Assembly: GCF_002211305.1 (NCBI RefSeq)
Contig: NZ_LOKW01000012.1
Span: forward strand, 62,001 to 126,000
Reading direction: 5' to 3'
Length of the DNA stretch: 64,000 bases
DNA from: Rhizobium sp. R634
GTDB taxonomy: Bacteria; Pseudomonadota; Alphaproteobacteria; Rhizobiales; Rhizobiaceae
Shown: piece by piece, positions 17,799 through 27,188 of the stretch
Layout of the letters: each line of letters begins with the position of its first letter
Numbering within the stretch: position 1 is the stretch's first letter
The notes under the pieces: model-generated
What the model was told of the DNA's origin: nothing
The model's input: only the letters and a program-made list of their open reading frames with translations
The model's database searches: none
Program-made: the position numbers and the translations under genes

Positions 17799-20456
17799 AT
17801 GAATGTTGTAGTGGTGGAATCGCCTGCCAAGGCCAAGACGATCAATAAGTATCTCGGTTCGGGATACAAAGTGCTCGCTTCCTTCGGCCATGTGCGCGAT
17901 CTGCCTGCCAAGGACGGCTCAGTTCTTCCCGATCAGGACTTCGAAATGCTCTGGGAGGTCGACGGGGCGTCGGCCAAGCGGATGAAGGATATTGCCGACG
18001 CGGTGAAGTCCTCCGACGGACTGTTTCTCGCGACCGACCCGGATCGCGAAGGCGAAGCGATCTCCTGGCACGTCCTCGACATGCTCAACAAGAAGCGCGT
18101 GCTGAACGGCAAGTCGGTCAAGCGTGTCGTCTTCAACGCGATCACCAAGAAGGCCGTGCTCGACGCGATGGCCGAGCCGCGCGATATCGACGTGCCGCTG
18201 GTCGATGCCTATCTCGCACGCCGCGCCCTCGACTATCTCGTCGGCTTTAATCTTTCGCCGGTCCTGTGGCGCAAGCTGCCCGGCGCGCGTTCGGCCGGCC
18301 GCGTTCAGTCGGTGGCGCTTCGCCTGGTCTGCGACCGCGAGTCGGAGATCGAGCGCTTCATTTCGGAAGAATATTGGAACATTTCAGCGCTCCTGAAGAC
18401 GCCGCGTGGCGACGAGTTCGAGGCAAGGCTGGTTGCGGCCAATGGCAAGCGGCTGCAGCCTCGATCGATCGGCAATGGCGAGGAAGCCGGCAAGCTGAAG
18501 GCTCTGCTTGAAGGCGCAAGCTATGTCGTCGAAAGCGTCGAGGCCAAGCCCGTAAAGCGCAACCCGGCGCCGCCGTTCACGACTTCCACGCTGCAGCAGG
18601 CCGCCTCGTCCAAGCTTGGCTTCTCGGCATCCCGGACCATGCAGGTAGCGCAGAAGCTTTATGAGGGCGTCGATATCGGCGGCGAGACTGTCGGTCTCAT
18701 CACCTATATGCGTACGGACGGCGTCCAGATGGCGCCGGAAGCAATCGATGCGGCGCGCCGCGCCATCGGCGAGCAGTTCGGCGACCGCTACCTGCCTGAG
18801 AAGGCCCGCTTCTATTCCACCAAGGCGAAAAACGCTCAGGAAGCGCACGAGGCCATTCGTCCGACCGACTTCAACCGGTCGCCGGACCGTGTGCGCAAGT
18901 TCCTGGATGCCGACCAGATCCGTCTCTATGATCTGATCTGGAAGCGCGGCATCGCCAGCCAGATGGCCTCGGCCGAAATCGAGCGCACCACGGCCGAAAT
19001 CATTGCCGACAACAATGGCCAGAAGGCTGGCCTGCGCGCCGTCGGCTCCGTGATCCGTTTCGACGGTTTCATCGCCGCCTATACGGACCAGAAGGAAGAT
19101 GGCGAACAGAGCGACGATGCCGACGACGAGGATGGCCGTCTGCCGGAGATCAACGCGCGCGAGAACCTCGCCAAGCAGAAGATCAACTCCACGCAGCACT
19201 TCACCGAACCGCCGCCGCGTTATTCCGAAGCATCGCTCATCAAGAAGATGGAAGAGCTCGGCATCGGCCGTCCGTCGACTTATGCTGCGACGCTGGCGAC
19301 GCTGCGCGACCGCGATTACGTGACCATCGACAAGCGCAAGCTGATCCCGCAGGCCAAGGGCCGGCTGGTGACGGCCTTCCTCGAGAGCTTCTTCACCAAA
19401 TATGTCGAATATGATTTCACCGCCGATCTCGAGGAGAAGCTCGACCGGATTTCCGCCGGTGAGCTGAACTGGAAGCAGGTGCTGCGTGATTTCTGGAAGG
19501 ATTTCTTTGCGCAGATCGAGGACACCAAGGAACTGCGCGTCACCAACGTGCTCGATTCGCTGAACGAGGCGCTGGCACCGCTGGTTTTCCCGAAGCGGGA
19601 GGATGGCAGCGATCCCCGAATCTGTCAGGTCTGCGGCACCGGCAACCTGTCGCTGAAGCTTGGCAAATACGGCGCTTTCGTCGGCTGCTCGAACTACCCG
19701 GAATGCAATTACACCCGCCAGCTTTCCTCCGAGAACGGCGGGGAAGCCGAAAACGTGGCGCTCAACGAGCCGAAGAACCTTGGCGTCGATCCGACGACCG
19801 GTGAGGAGCTGACGCTGCGCTCCGGCCGCTTCGGCCCTTATATCCAGCGCGGAGACGGCAAGGAGGCCAAGCGCGCTTCTCTGCCGAAAGGCTGGAAGCC
19901 CGAGGATATCGATTACGAGAAGGCGATGGCGCTGATTTCGCTGCCGCGCGATATCGGCAAACATCCTGAGACCGGCAAGATGATCTCCTCAGGCATCGGC
20001 CGCTACGGCCCGTTCCTGCTGCATGACGGCTCCTATGCCAATCTGGAGACCGTCGAGGATGTGTTCTCGGTCGGGCTCAATCGCGCTGTGACTGTCATCG
20101 CCGAAAAAGCGAACAAGGCGCCGGGCCGCGGCGCGCGCGGCACGCCGGCGGCACTGAAGACGCTCGGCGATCATCCCGACGGCGGCGCCATCACCGTTCG
20201 CGATGGCAAGTACGGCCCCTATGTCAATTGGGGCAAGGTCAATGCGACCCTGCCGAAGGGCAAGGATCCTCAAGCGATCACCGTCGAGGAGGCGCTTGCG
20301 CTGATCGCCGAGAAGGCCGGCAAGGCCCCTGCGGGGAAGACGGCCAAAGCGAAAGCCAAGCCGAAGGCTGCGGCCGCCCAGGCCAAGACCGCCAAAACGG
20401 CTGCCAAGCCGAAGACAACGAAGGCGAAAGCGCCCGCAAAATCGAAAAAGAGCTGA
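17799..20456 (+). CDS. topA: DNA topoisomerase I (type IA), 885 aa
   Basis: The enzyme relaxes negative supercoils. The TOPRIM domain begins NVVVVESPAKAKTINKYLG and holds ATDPDREGEAISWH. The active-site tyrosine is in GLITYMRTDG (about residue 304). C-terminal zinc-ribbon repeats include CQVCGTGNLSLKLGKYGAF and two related GRFGPY/GKYGPY repeats with partly lost cysteines. The last 50 residues are a Lys/Ala-rich tail, probably for nonspecific DNA contact. A CTTGACC promoter-like element lies at about 17691 in the 249-base upstream gap. rnr follows immediately. Confidence 0.96.
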   Translation: MNVVVVESPAKAKTINKYLGSGYKVLASFGHVRDLPAKDGSVLPDQDFEMLWEVDGASAKRMKDIADAVKSSDGLFLATDPDREGEAISWHVLDMLNKKRVLNGKSVKRVVFNAITKKAVLDAMAEPRDIDVPLVDAYLARRALDYLVGFNLSPVLWRKLPGARSAGRVQSVALRLVCDRESEIERFISEEYWNISALLKTPRGDEFEARLVAANGKRLQPRSIGNGEEAGKLKALLEGASYVVESVEAKPVKRNPAPPFTTSTLQQAASSKLGFSASRTMQVAQKLYEGVDIGGETVGLITYMRTDGVQMAPEAIDAARRAIGEQFGDRYLPEKARFYSTKAKNAQEAHEAIRPTDFNRSPDRVRKFLDADQIRLYDLIWKRGIASQMASAEIERTTAEIIADNNGQKAGLRAVGSVIRFDGFIAAYTDQKEDGEQSDDADDEDGRLPEINARENLAKQKINSTQHFTEPPPRYSEASLIKKMEELGIGRPSTYAATLATLRDRDYVTIDKRKLIPQAKGRLVTAFLESFFTKYVEYDFTADLEEKLDRISAGELNWKQVLRDFWKDFFAQIEDTKELRVTNVLDSLNEALAPLVFPKREDGSDPRICQVCGTGNLSLKLGKYGAFVGCSNYPECNYTRQLSSENGGEAENVALNEPKNLGVDPTTGEELTLRSGRFGPYIQRGDGKEAKRASLPKGWKPEDIDYEKAMALISLPRDIGKHPETGKMISSGIGRYGPFLLHDGSYANLETVEDVFSVGLNRAVTVIAEKANKAPGRGARGTPAALKTLGDHPDGGAITVRDGKYGPYVNWGKVNATLPKGKDPQAITVEEALALIAEKAGKAPAGKTAKAKAKPKAAAAQAKTAKTAAKPKTTKAKAPAKSKKS

Positions 20457-20457
20457 C

Positions 20458-22830
20458 GTGAGCAGAACACCGCGCGAGAGAACGAACCCTGCGGGCAAAC
20501 GCCCTGGCAAGATCGGCCGCGCCGGCAAGGATGCTCCCGCCGTCGAGCCGCTGAACATCGTCCACGGCGCGCTGCCTTCGCGCGAGGTGATCCTGCGTTT
20601 CATCGCCGATCATCCGCAGAAGGCTTCGAAGCGCGAACTCGCCAAGGCTTTCGGCCTCAAGGGTGACAATCGCGTCGAGCTCAAGCACATGCTGCAGGAG
20701 CTCGAACAGGAAGGCATGCTGCAGAAGAACCGCAAGTCGCTGATCCGTCCAGGCGCGCTACCGCCGGTTACCGTTCTTGATATCACCACCCGCGACAAGG
20801 ACGGCGATCTGATTGGCCGGCCGGCGGAATGGCCTGAGGATCAGGGCGTGGCGCCTGCCGTCGCCATTCGCCAGCAATCGCCTGCGGGCCGCCAGGGCAA
20901 GGGCAAGGCGCCCGTCGCCGGCCTCGGCGACCGCATCCTGGCGAAGATCTTCCCGGCCGTCGATCGCGGCGGGCCGGCCTATACGGCGCGCATCATCAAG
21001 GTGATCGACAAGCGCCGCGGCGCCTCAATGGGTGTTTTCCGCAGTGCGCCGGGCGGCGGCGGCCGGTTGCTGCCGATCGAGCGGCGCGGCGAGGAGATGG
21101 TGATCGATCCGGACTATACCGGCGGCGCCAAGGACGGCGATCTGGTCGAGATCGAAATCGCCCGCCTCGGCCGCTTCGGCCTGCCGCGCGCCAAGGTTCT
21201 TTCCGTGGTCGGCTCCGTCGGCTCGGAAAAGGCGATCTCGATGATCGCCATCCATGCGCATGGCATCCCGCATGTCTTCCCGCCGGCCGCGATCGCCGAG
21301 GCGGAAGCCGCAAAGCCCGCCACGATGTCGCATCGCGAGGATTGGCGCGACGTGCCGCTGATCACCATCGATCCGGCCGACGCCAAGGACCATGACGACG
21401 CCGTCTATGCCGAGCTCGACGTCTCGCCCGACAATCCCGGCGGCGTCATCGTTACCGTCGCCATTGCCGACGTCTCCTGGTATGTCCGTCCCAAGTCGCC
21501 GCTCGATCGCGAGGCGCTGAAGCGCGGCAATTCCGTCTATTTCCCGGATCGCGTCGTGCCGATGCTGCCGGAGCGCATCTCCAACGATCTCTGCTCGCTG
21601 AAGGAAGGCGTCGACCGCCCGGCGCTTGCGGTTCGCATGAGTTTCTCGGGAGAAGGCCGCAAGATCGGCCACACCTTCCATCGCGTCATGATGAAGAGCG
21701 CGGCCAAGCTTTCCTACCAGCAGGCCCAGGCGGCGATCGACGGTAATCCCGACGACAAGACGGGACCGATGCTCGAGCCGATCCTGAAGCCGCTCTGGCA
21801 CGCCTATGAGGTGATGAAGCGCGGACGCGACCGGCGCCAGCCGCTGGAACTCGACATGCCGGAGCGCAAGATCCTGCTGAAGCCCGACGGCACCGTCGAC
21901 CGGGTCTTCGTGCCGCCGCGGCTCGATGCGCACAAGCTGATCGAAGAGATGATGATCCAGGCGAATGTCGCCGCCGCCGAGACGCTGGAAAAGAAGCGCC
22001 AGCCGCTGGTCTATCGCATCCATGACGGCCCGACGCTTGCCAAGCAGGAGGTCCTGCGCGAGTTCCTGGCGACCCTCGGCATCTCGCTCCCCAAGGGCGG
22101 CAACGTGCGCGCCAACAGCTTCAACGGCATTCTGGCGAAGGCGGAAGGCACGGCGCACCAGACGATGGTCAATGAGATGGTGCTGCGCTCGCAGAGCCAG
22201 GCGATCTACAGCCCTGAGAATATCGGCCATTTCGGCCTGAACCTGATGAAGTATGCGCACTTCACCTCGCCGATCCGCCGCTATGCCGACCTCATCGTGC
22301 ACCGCGCGCTCGTCGGCTCGCTGGGCTTCGGCGAAGGCGGCATCACCCCCGAGGAAGAAGCCACGCTCGACGATATCGCCGCCGAAATCTCGACATTCGA
22401 GCGTCGCGCCATGGCGGCCGAGCGTGAGACCATCGACCGGCTGATCGCCCACCACCTCAGCACCCGCGTCGGCGAGGAGTTTGCCGGCCGTGTCTCCGGG
22501 GTGACGAAATCGGGACTCTTTATCTCCTTGCCGGACTATGGCGCCGACGGTTTCGTCCCTATATCTACGCTCGGCACCGACTATTTCATCTATGACGAGG
22601 CGCATCAGGCTCTTTCCGGAGAAAAGACGGGGCTCGGCTATCGCCTCGGCGACAGCGTCACCGTGAAGCTTGCCGAGGCAATTCCGCTGGCCGGCGCGCT
22701 GCGCTTCGAGATGCTGAGCGAGGGGCGTGAGATGCCGGCGGCGGTGCGTTCCTTCCATAAGGCCGGCCGCCGCGAGAGGGGCCAGGTTCGCAAGAAGCCG
22801 GGAACGCGGCCACCGCGCGGGCGCCGCTGA
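20458..22830 (+). CDS. rnr: Ribonuclease R, 790 aa
   Basis: This 3'-5' exoribonuclease degrades structured RNA. An N-terminal winged helix (REVILRFIADHPQKASKRELA) precedes cold-shock-like domains. The RNB catalytic domain has DPADAKDHDDAVYAELD with the metal-binding aspartates and FTSPIRRYADLIVHR. The S1 domain is at the end (EFAGRVSGVTKSGLFISLPD), followed by a short basic tail. The start is GTG, just after the topA stop (one base apart), which implies coupling. The length is typical. Confidence 0.95.
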   Translation: MSRTPRERTNPAGKRPGKIGRAGKDAPAVEPLNIVHGALPSREVILRFIADHPQKASKRELAKAFGLKGDNRVELKHMLQELEQEGMLQKNRKSLIRPGALPPVTVLDITTRDKDGDLIGRPAEWPEDQGVAPAVAIRQQSPAGRQGKGKAPVAGLGDRILAKIFPAVDRGGPAYTARIIKVIDKRRGASMGVFRSAPGGGGRLLPIERRGEEMVIDPDYTGGAKDGDLVEIEIARLGRFGLPRAKVLSVVGSVGSEKAISMIAIHAHGIPHVFPPAAIAEAEAAKPATMSHREDWRDVPLITIDPADAKDHDDAVYAELDVSPDNPGGVIVTVAIADVSWYVRPKSPLDREALKRGNSVYFPDRVVPMLPERISNDLCSLKEGVDRPALAVRMSFSGEGRKIGHTFHRVMMKSAAKLSYQQAQAAIDGNPDDKTGPMLEPILKPLWHAYEVMKRGRDRRQPLELDMPERKILLKPDGTVDRVFVPPRLDAHKLIEEMMIQANVAAAETLEKKRQPLVYRIHDGPTLAKQEVLREFLATLGISLPKGGNVRANSFNGILAKAEGTAHQTMVNEMVLRSQSQAIYSPENIGHFGLNLMKYAHFTSPIRRYADLIVHRALVGSLGFGEGGITPEEEATLDDIAAEISTFERRAMAAERETIDRLIAHHLSTRVGEEFAGRVSGVTKSGLFISLPDYGADGFVPISTLGTDYFIYDEAHQALSGEKTGLGYRLGDSVTVKLAEAIPLAGALRFEMLSEGREMPAAVRSFHKAGRRERGQVRKKPGTRPPRGRR

Positions 22831-22899
22831 GGCATCGTGCCGAAAGCAGCGATGGTCCGATGATGAACCGGTGCTTTTGGCTTGAAAGAGGAAGACGCG

Positions 22900-23352
22900 A
22901 TGAGCACACCGACCGATCCGGTCGTCCGCTACGGGGATAGACCCGAGGCCGAGCGTCCGCTTGGGCGTTCCATCATGCGCGGGCTGTTGAACCGCTGCCC
23001 GGCCTGCGGCAACGGCAAGCTCTTTCGCGCCTTCCTGAAGCCTGTGGATCATTGTGCCGCCTGCGGCGAGGCGATGCATCACCATCGCTCCGACGATCTG
23101 CCGCCTTATATCGTCATCCTCGTCCTCGGCCACGTCGTGGTCGGCGGCTATACGCTGACCGACATGACTTTCCTGCTGCCGGTATGGGTCCATCTTGCCA
23201 TCTGGGCGCCGATCACCGTCATCACCGCGCTTGCCTCGATCCAGCCGATCAAGGGCGGCGTCATCGGCCTGCAATGGGCGCTGCGCATGCATGGCTTCGG
23301 CGGAGAGAGCGACAGTCCCGACGATTACAACCTTCCTCGCCGGCCGGATTGA
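22900..23352 (+). CDS. DUF983 family membrane protein, 150 aa
   Basis: Two CxxC pairs (NRCPACGNGK and HCAACGEA) form a likely zinc ribbon, followed by HHHRSDDLPPY and two hydrophobic segments (about residues 65-85 and 92-112). This is the layout of the DUF983 family of alphaproteobacteria, whose function is unknown. The ATG at 22900 has AGAGGAAG eight bases upstream and is preferred over a TTG at 22882. It lies 69 bases after rnr on the same strand. Confidence 0.88.
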   Translation: MSTPTDPVVRYGDRPEAERPLGRSIMRGLLNRCPACGNGKLFRAFLKPVDHCAACGEAMHHHRSDDLPPYIVILVLGHVVVGGYTLTDMTFLLPVWVHLAIWAPITVITALASIQPIKGGVIGLQWALRMHGFGGESDSPDDYNLPRRPD

Positions 23353-23601
23353 GCGCCTTCACCTTCCAGACATATTTAGCGTGTAGTGGCAGCCCTCCAC
23401 CGACCACCACCGATACGCGGCAGTCGATTATCCGCAACGACTTGACATGGTAAGCTTTTCTTGTCTGAACAGGCTTTACATTCCGCAGATCACATCGGAA
23501 ATACTGCGAAACGCTGCTCGTCACCTGGATTTGGCACGTCTGTGTCTTTCTATGTGAGGCGAGAGGTCGATTCGCTCGCGCAGCTTTCTAAGGATGGATA
23601 A

Positions 23602-24786
23602 ATGTCTCAGCCGAGAAACGGCACACCAGGCGATCTCGAAGAAATTCATTGGCCTTCTCTGGTGGCAGCCGTCTCGTCCATTTCAGCCGTCGGCATAGCA
23701 ATCGGCCTCGGACTGCCCCTCCTCAGCATCATCCTCGAAAAACGCGGCATCTCCTCCACCCTGATCGGGCTCAACACGGCGATGGCCGGGGTTGCTGCGA
23801 TGGCCGCCGCGCCTATTACCACCAAGCTCGCCCATAAATACGGCGTTGCCCCGACGATGCTCTGGGCCGTGCTGATTTCGGCGCTGAGTGCGCTCGGCTT
23901 CTACTACGCCCAGGATTTCTGGATGTGGTTTCCGCTGCGTTTCGCCTTCCACGGCGCCACGACCACGCTGTTCATCCTCTCCGAATTCTGGATCAACGCC
24001 GCCTCGCCGCCTTCCAAGCGCGGCTTCGTGCTCGGCATTTATGCGACGGTGCTCTCCCTGGGTTTCGCGGCCGGACCGCTGCTCTTTTCGCTGCTCGGCA
24101 GCGACGGCATCCTCCCCTTTCTGATCGGCGCCGGCGCCATCCTGCTTGCCGCCATTCCGATCTTCATCGCCCGCGACGAAAGCCCGATACTCGAGGAAAA
24201 ACCGGAGCTGCATTTCATGCGCTACGTATTTCTCGTGCCGACGGCGACGGCGGCCGTCTTCATCTTCGGTGCGGTCGAAGCGGGCGGACTATCGCTTTTC
24301 CCGATCTTTGCCGTGCGCGCCCACTTCACCGAATCGCAAGCGGCGCTGCTGCTGACGATGATGGGCGTCGGCAACGTCATCTTCCAGATCCCGCTCGGCT
24401 TGCTCTCCGACCGCATCAGAGACAAGCGGCCGCTTCTGGCGGGCATGGCGCTCATGGGATTCGTCGGCTCGATGATGCTGCCGGTACTGGTCAACAACTG
24501 GCTGCTGATGGCCGGTATCCTGCTTTTCTGGGGCGGATGCGTCTCCGGCCTTTATACGGTCGGCCTCAGCCATCTCGGATCGCGGCTGACGGGCTCCGAC
24601 CTTGCGGCGGCCAACGCCGCCTTCGTCTTCTGTTATGCCATGGGAACGGTGGCCGGGCCGCAGGCGATCGGCGCGGCGATCGATGTCGCGGGAAATAACG
24701 GTTTTGCCTGGGCAATCGCCGCTTTCTTCGGCCTCTATGCCCTACTTTCCGGCATCAGGTTGATGTTCATTCGAAAACGGACTTGA
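23602..24786 (+). CDS. Major facilitator superfamily transporter, 394 aa
   Basis: Twelve hydrophobic segments span the protein. The MFS loop 2-3 motif is degenerate (TTKLAHKYGV), and the repeat in the second half is clearer (LLSDRIRDKRPLL). It resembles the YcaD-like or UMF-type subgroup. The substrate cannot be inferred. A CTTGACA element about 160 bases upstream may belong to its promoter. The TTGAC of the rpmG promoter overlaps its stop codon. Confidence 0.87.
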   Translation: MSQPRNGTPGDLEEIHWPSLVAAVSSISAVGIAIGLGLPLLSIILEKRGISSTLIGLNTAMAGVAAMAAAPITTKLAHKYGVAPTMLWAVLISALSALGFYYAQDFWMWFPLRFAFHGATTTLFILSEFWINAASPPSKRGFVLGIYATVLSLGFAAGPLLFSLLGSDGILPFLIGAGAILLAAIPIFIARDESPILEEKPELHFMRYVFLVPTATAAVFIFGAVEAGGLSLFPIFAVRAHFTESQAALLLTMMGVGNVIFQIPLGLLSDRIRDKRPLLAGMALMGFVGSMMLPVLVNNWLLMAGILLFWGGCVSGLYTVGLSHLGSRLTGSDLAAANAAFVFCYAMGTVAGPQAIGAAIDVAGNNGFAWAIAAFFGLYALLSGIRLMFIRKRT

Positions 24787-24810
24787 CTTTTCAGGCGGGA
24801 TTCGTAGTTT
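24783..24810 (+). promoter_or_regulatory. Promoter of rpmG
   Basis: TTGACT (24783-24788), a 16-base spacer and TAGTTT (24805-24810) resemble the rhizobial sigma-70 consensus. The -35 box overlaps the stop codon of the transporter gene. Confidence 0.6.
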
Positions 24811-24823
24811 CGCGCCAGAATTT

Positions 24824-24852
24824 GCCGTGGAGCCCCATCCGGCTTCCACGGC
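24824..24852 (+). promoter_or_regulatory. Hairpin in the rpmG 5' leader
   Basis: GCCGTGGA / TCCACGGC, with an inner GCC/GGC pair, lies just after the predicted start point and 28 bases before the L33 start codon. It could be a leader regulatory structure, or a weak terminator for the transporter gene because CTTTCATTTTC follows. Confidence 0.5.
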
Positions 24853-24879
24853 TTTCATTTTCTTAAAGGCAGGACGAGC

Positions 24880-25047
24880 ATGGCCAAGGCTACAACAATC
24901 AAGATCAAGCTGCTGTCGACAGCCGACACCGGTTTCTTCTACGTCACGACGAAGAACAGCCGTACGATGACGGACAAGATGACGAAGACGAAGTACGACC
25001 CGATTGCTAAGAAGCATGTCGAGTTCAAGGAAACCAAGATCAAGTAA
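24880..25047 (+). CDS. rpmG: Ribosomal protein L33, 55 aa
   Basis: The small basic protein begins [20 protein letters not shown] and continues with [20 protein letters not shown] and [12 protein letters not shown], clearly the L33 of the 50S subunit in its cysteine-free (zinc-independent) form. It is monocistronic, with its own promoter and terminator. The length equals the usual 55 residues. It is easy to miss because it is short. Confidence 0.97.
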   Translation: MAKATTIKIKLLSTADTGFFYVTTKNSRTMTDKMTKTKYDPIAKKHVEFKETKIK

Positions 25048-25073
25048 TCACTGATCCAGGGATTTTCAAAAAG

Positions 25074-25101
25074 ACGCGCGCCCTCGGGTTGCGCGTTTTT
25101 T
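25074..25101 (+). terminator. Rho-independent terminator of rpmG
   Basis: ACGCGC pairs with GCGCGT around a CCC/GGG-extended loop and is followed by TTTTTTG. It begins 26 bases after the rpmG stop. Confidence 0.85.
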
Positions 25102-25148
25102 GTTGTTCCGCCCAGTAGCTTTCCTGGAATATGATAGCGCAAACAGAC

Positions 25149-25188
25149 AAAACGCCGCCCTTCCATCTTCGGGAAGTGACGGCGTTTT
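25149..25188. terminator. Bidirectional hairpin, likely terminator
   Basis: AAAACGCCG (25149-25157) pairs with CGGCGTTTT (25180-25188), with inner CTTCC/GGAAG pairing. Both ends give T-runs, so it can act in either direction. As a minus-strand terminator it would end a transcript from the structured region at 25197-25340. Confidence 0.7.
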
Positions 25189-25196
25189 ATTGAAAG

Positions 25197-25340
25197 GGGG
25201 TCGGCCAGCATGCAAAACGGCACGAGGAACCGCTATAGCTTGCCTACTAGCCGACCGACCCCACGACCCAGGAGATGCGGCGGACCTGAGCATCATGGGG
25301 TATCGACAACTCCTCCACGGGAGCGCTTCTCTTATGAGCG
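25197..25340. ncRNA. Structured intergenic stretch, possible small RNA (strand uncertain)
   Basis: GGGGTCGG (25197-25204) pairs with CCGACCCC (25255-25262), enclosing imperfect pairing of GCATGC with GCTTGC. A second hairpin region, CTCC...GGGAG, lies at about 25311-25325. The bidirectional terminator beside it suggests a minus-strand RNA of about 190 nt. No coding sequence here has a ribosome-binding site. No known RNA family (tRNA, SRP RNA, tmRNA) was recognised. Confidence 0.35.
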
Positions 25341-25796
25341 ATAATTTGCGCAAAAATGAAAGAAAATCAACAAATTCTTAATGGTAAAAAATCTGAGTCT
25401 GATTCTATGGTTAAAAGTCCAGTTTTGGAACATACAAAGAATCATTGGCTCTGCTTGACTTTAGAGCGCAACGCTCACGTTCCCGAAGAAATTCGGCAAT
25501 ATAAGATAATAACTTACGCCGCCGCTCCCCTTACGTGAGGTGACGCCCTGTCACTCTATTTAGCCTTGTTGGCACCCGCTAATTTTTATAGTTTCTAATT
25601 CATCAGCAGCGATGAACGGACGGTTTCAAAAACTATCGCGCGCCAGCACATCACAGCAACGCAGGCTGTCCATTTTTGGGCTATTGAGTTGCAAATTTTT
25701 CACCCTGCCTTTTCCCGGCCGGGATTAAAAATCGGTAACAATTTGCTTACCGCAGTGGAAAACCCGGAAAGCGCGGCTAAGGCGGCAAATGATTCG
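25341..25796. other. AT-rich gene-free region before pleD
   Basis: This stretch is visibly richer in A and T than its surroundings (runs such as AAAAATGAAAGAAAATC and CTAATTTTTATAG). A 60-codon open frame at 25356-25538 lacks a ribosome-binding site and uses codons unlike those of the neighbours. No hairpin terminator for the convergent pleD gene is obvious. It may be a promoter region for the structured RNA candidate, or a remnant of transferred DNA. Confidence 0.5.
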
Positions 25797-27170
25797 TCAG
25801 GCGGCTGCGGCGACCACGCGATTGCGGCCTGTATTCTTGGCCTCGTAGAGAGCCAGATCCGCCTGCTTCATCAGCTGATCAGGGGTCAAGACGGCTGCAA
25901 TACGTGAGGATATGCCGAAGGAAGCGGTGACGTTCAGCGCCTGACCGGAATGTTTCAGCAGGAAGGGCGCGCTTTCGACCGCCGCACGCAGACGCTCGGC
26001 GACGGCAGCGGCAATTTCCGGCGAGGTATCGGGCATCACGACGACGAATTCCTCGCCGCCATAGCGGCAGGCGAGATCGGCGCCGCGAATGGTCGAGCGC
26101 ACGCGGTTTGCGAATTCCCGCAGCACCTCATCGCCGCCATCATGACCGTAGGTGTCGTTCACCTGCTTGAAGCGGTCGATATCGGTGATCAGCACCGAGA
26201 GCGGCCGGCCACGCGCCATCGAACGGTTGAAAAGCACGTTCAGGTGATTATCGAGGTAGCGCCTGTTGTAGAGACCGGTCAGCGGATCGGTCACGGCAAG
26301 CTCGATCGTCTGTTTGACGCTGTTGCGCAGGCGGTCGTTGTAGCGCTTGCGACGGATCTGCGTCAGGCTGCGGGCCACCAACTCATTGGGATCGACCGGG
26401 CGGATGATGTAGTCGTTGACGCCGAGATCGAGCGCGCGAACGACCATCTCGTCGGCGCCCTGCTCGGTGATGATCAGGATCGGCAGAAAGCGCGTGCGTT
26501 CCAGCGAACGCAGTTGCGAGCAGAGGCGAAGCGGATCGTAATCGTCGAAATTGGCGTTGACGATGACGAGATCGAACGCGTTTTCGGCCGCCTCGAAGAG
26601 GGCAGCCTGCGGATCGGAAAGGGCAATCACGTCGGCGACGGGCTTCAGCGCTTTGACGATGCGCTCCTGCGAATTGGCGCGGCCGTCGACGAGAAGCACC
26701 TGGCCGGCCTCGTCGGCGCGGCCCTCGCCTCCCCGCATCAGGTCGTCCATGCCCATCGTATGGGCGGTATCGGCGCGGATGCGCAGTTCATCGCTCAAGG
26801 TCTTCAGCCGAAGCAGGCTCTTTACCCGGGAGATCAGCTGCAGGTCGTTGACCGGCTTGGTCAGGAAATCATCGGCGCCGGCCTTCAGACCGCGCACGCG
26901 ATCGGCGGGCTGGTCGAGCGCGGTGACCATGACGACAGGAATATGGGCGGTTCTCTGGCTGGCCTTCAGCCGCTCGCAGACCTCGAAACCATCGATCCCG
27001 GGCATCATGATGTCGAGCAGGATCAGATCGACTTGGTTGCGCTCGCAGATCGCCAGGGCCTCGTAGCCGTCGGCTGCGGTCATCACGTCGAAATATTCCG
27101 CCAGCAGCCGCGCTTCGAGCAGCTTCACGTTGGCCGGAATATCGTCAACCACCAGTATTCGCGCAGTCAT
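25797..27170 (-). CDS. pleD: PleD-type diguanylate cyclase response regulator, 457 aa
   Basis: PleD makes c-di-GMP from two GTP when phosphorylated, and it controls polar development in Caulobacter. Receiver 1 (residues 1-120) has its phospho-acceptor at Asp53 (LILLDIMMPG). Receiver 2 (about 155-270) is degenerate: the acceptor position reads IVNANFD, as expected for the dimerisation adaptor. The GGDEF domain carries GGEEF (about 368-372), preceded five residues earlier by RGAD, the RxxD inhibitory site, so product inhibition is likely. It follows divK by 18 bases in one operon. Confidence 0.96.
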   Translation of the reverse strand: MTARILVVDDIPANVKLLEARLLAEYFDVMTAADGYEALAICERNQVDLILLDIMMPGIDGFEVCERLKASQRTAHIPVVMVTALDQPADRVRGLKAGADDFLTKPVNDLQLISRVKSLLRLKTLSDELRIRADTAHTMGMDDLMRGGEGRADEAGQVLLVDGRANSQERIVKALKPVADVIALSDPQAALFEAAENAFDLVIVNANFDDYDPLRLCSQLRSLERTRFLPILIITEQGADEMVVRALDLGVNDYIIRPVDPNELVARSLTQIRRKRYNDRLRNSVKQTIELAVTDPLTGLYNRRYLDNHLNVLFNRSMARGRPLSVLITDIDRFKQVNDTYGHDGGDEVLREFANRVRSTIRGADLACRYGGEEFVVVMPDTSPEIAAAVAERLRAAVESAPFLLKHSGQALNVTASFGISSRIAAVLTPDQLMKQADLALYEAKNTGRNRVVAAAA

Positions 27171-27188
27171 AACGGTCTTTCCGATGCG

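Noticed and set aside
18384..19964. 526-codon open frame opposite topA
   Set aside because: Antisense to intact topA, with composition of a reversed coding frame and no motif.
21025..23292. 755-codon open frame opposite rnr
   Set aside because: Length alone is impressive, but it mirrors rnr codons, has Arg/Leu/His-rich noise and crosses into the DUF983 gene.
25197..25340. SRP RNA (4.5S)
   Set aside because: The conserved GGAAGGAAGCAG loop is absent on both strands; only a short CAGGTCCG resemblance exists.
25356..25538. 60-codon frame in the AT-rich patch
   Set aside because: No ribosome-binding site and no family; kept only as part of the composition finding.
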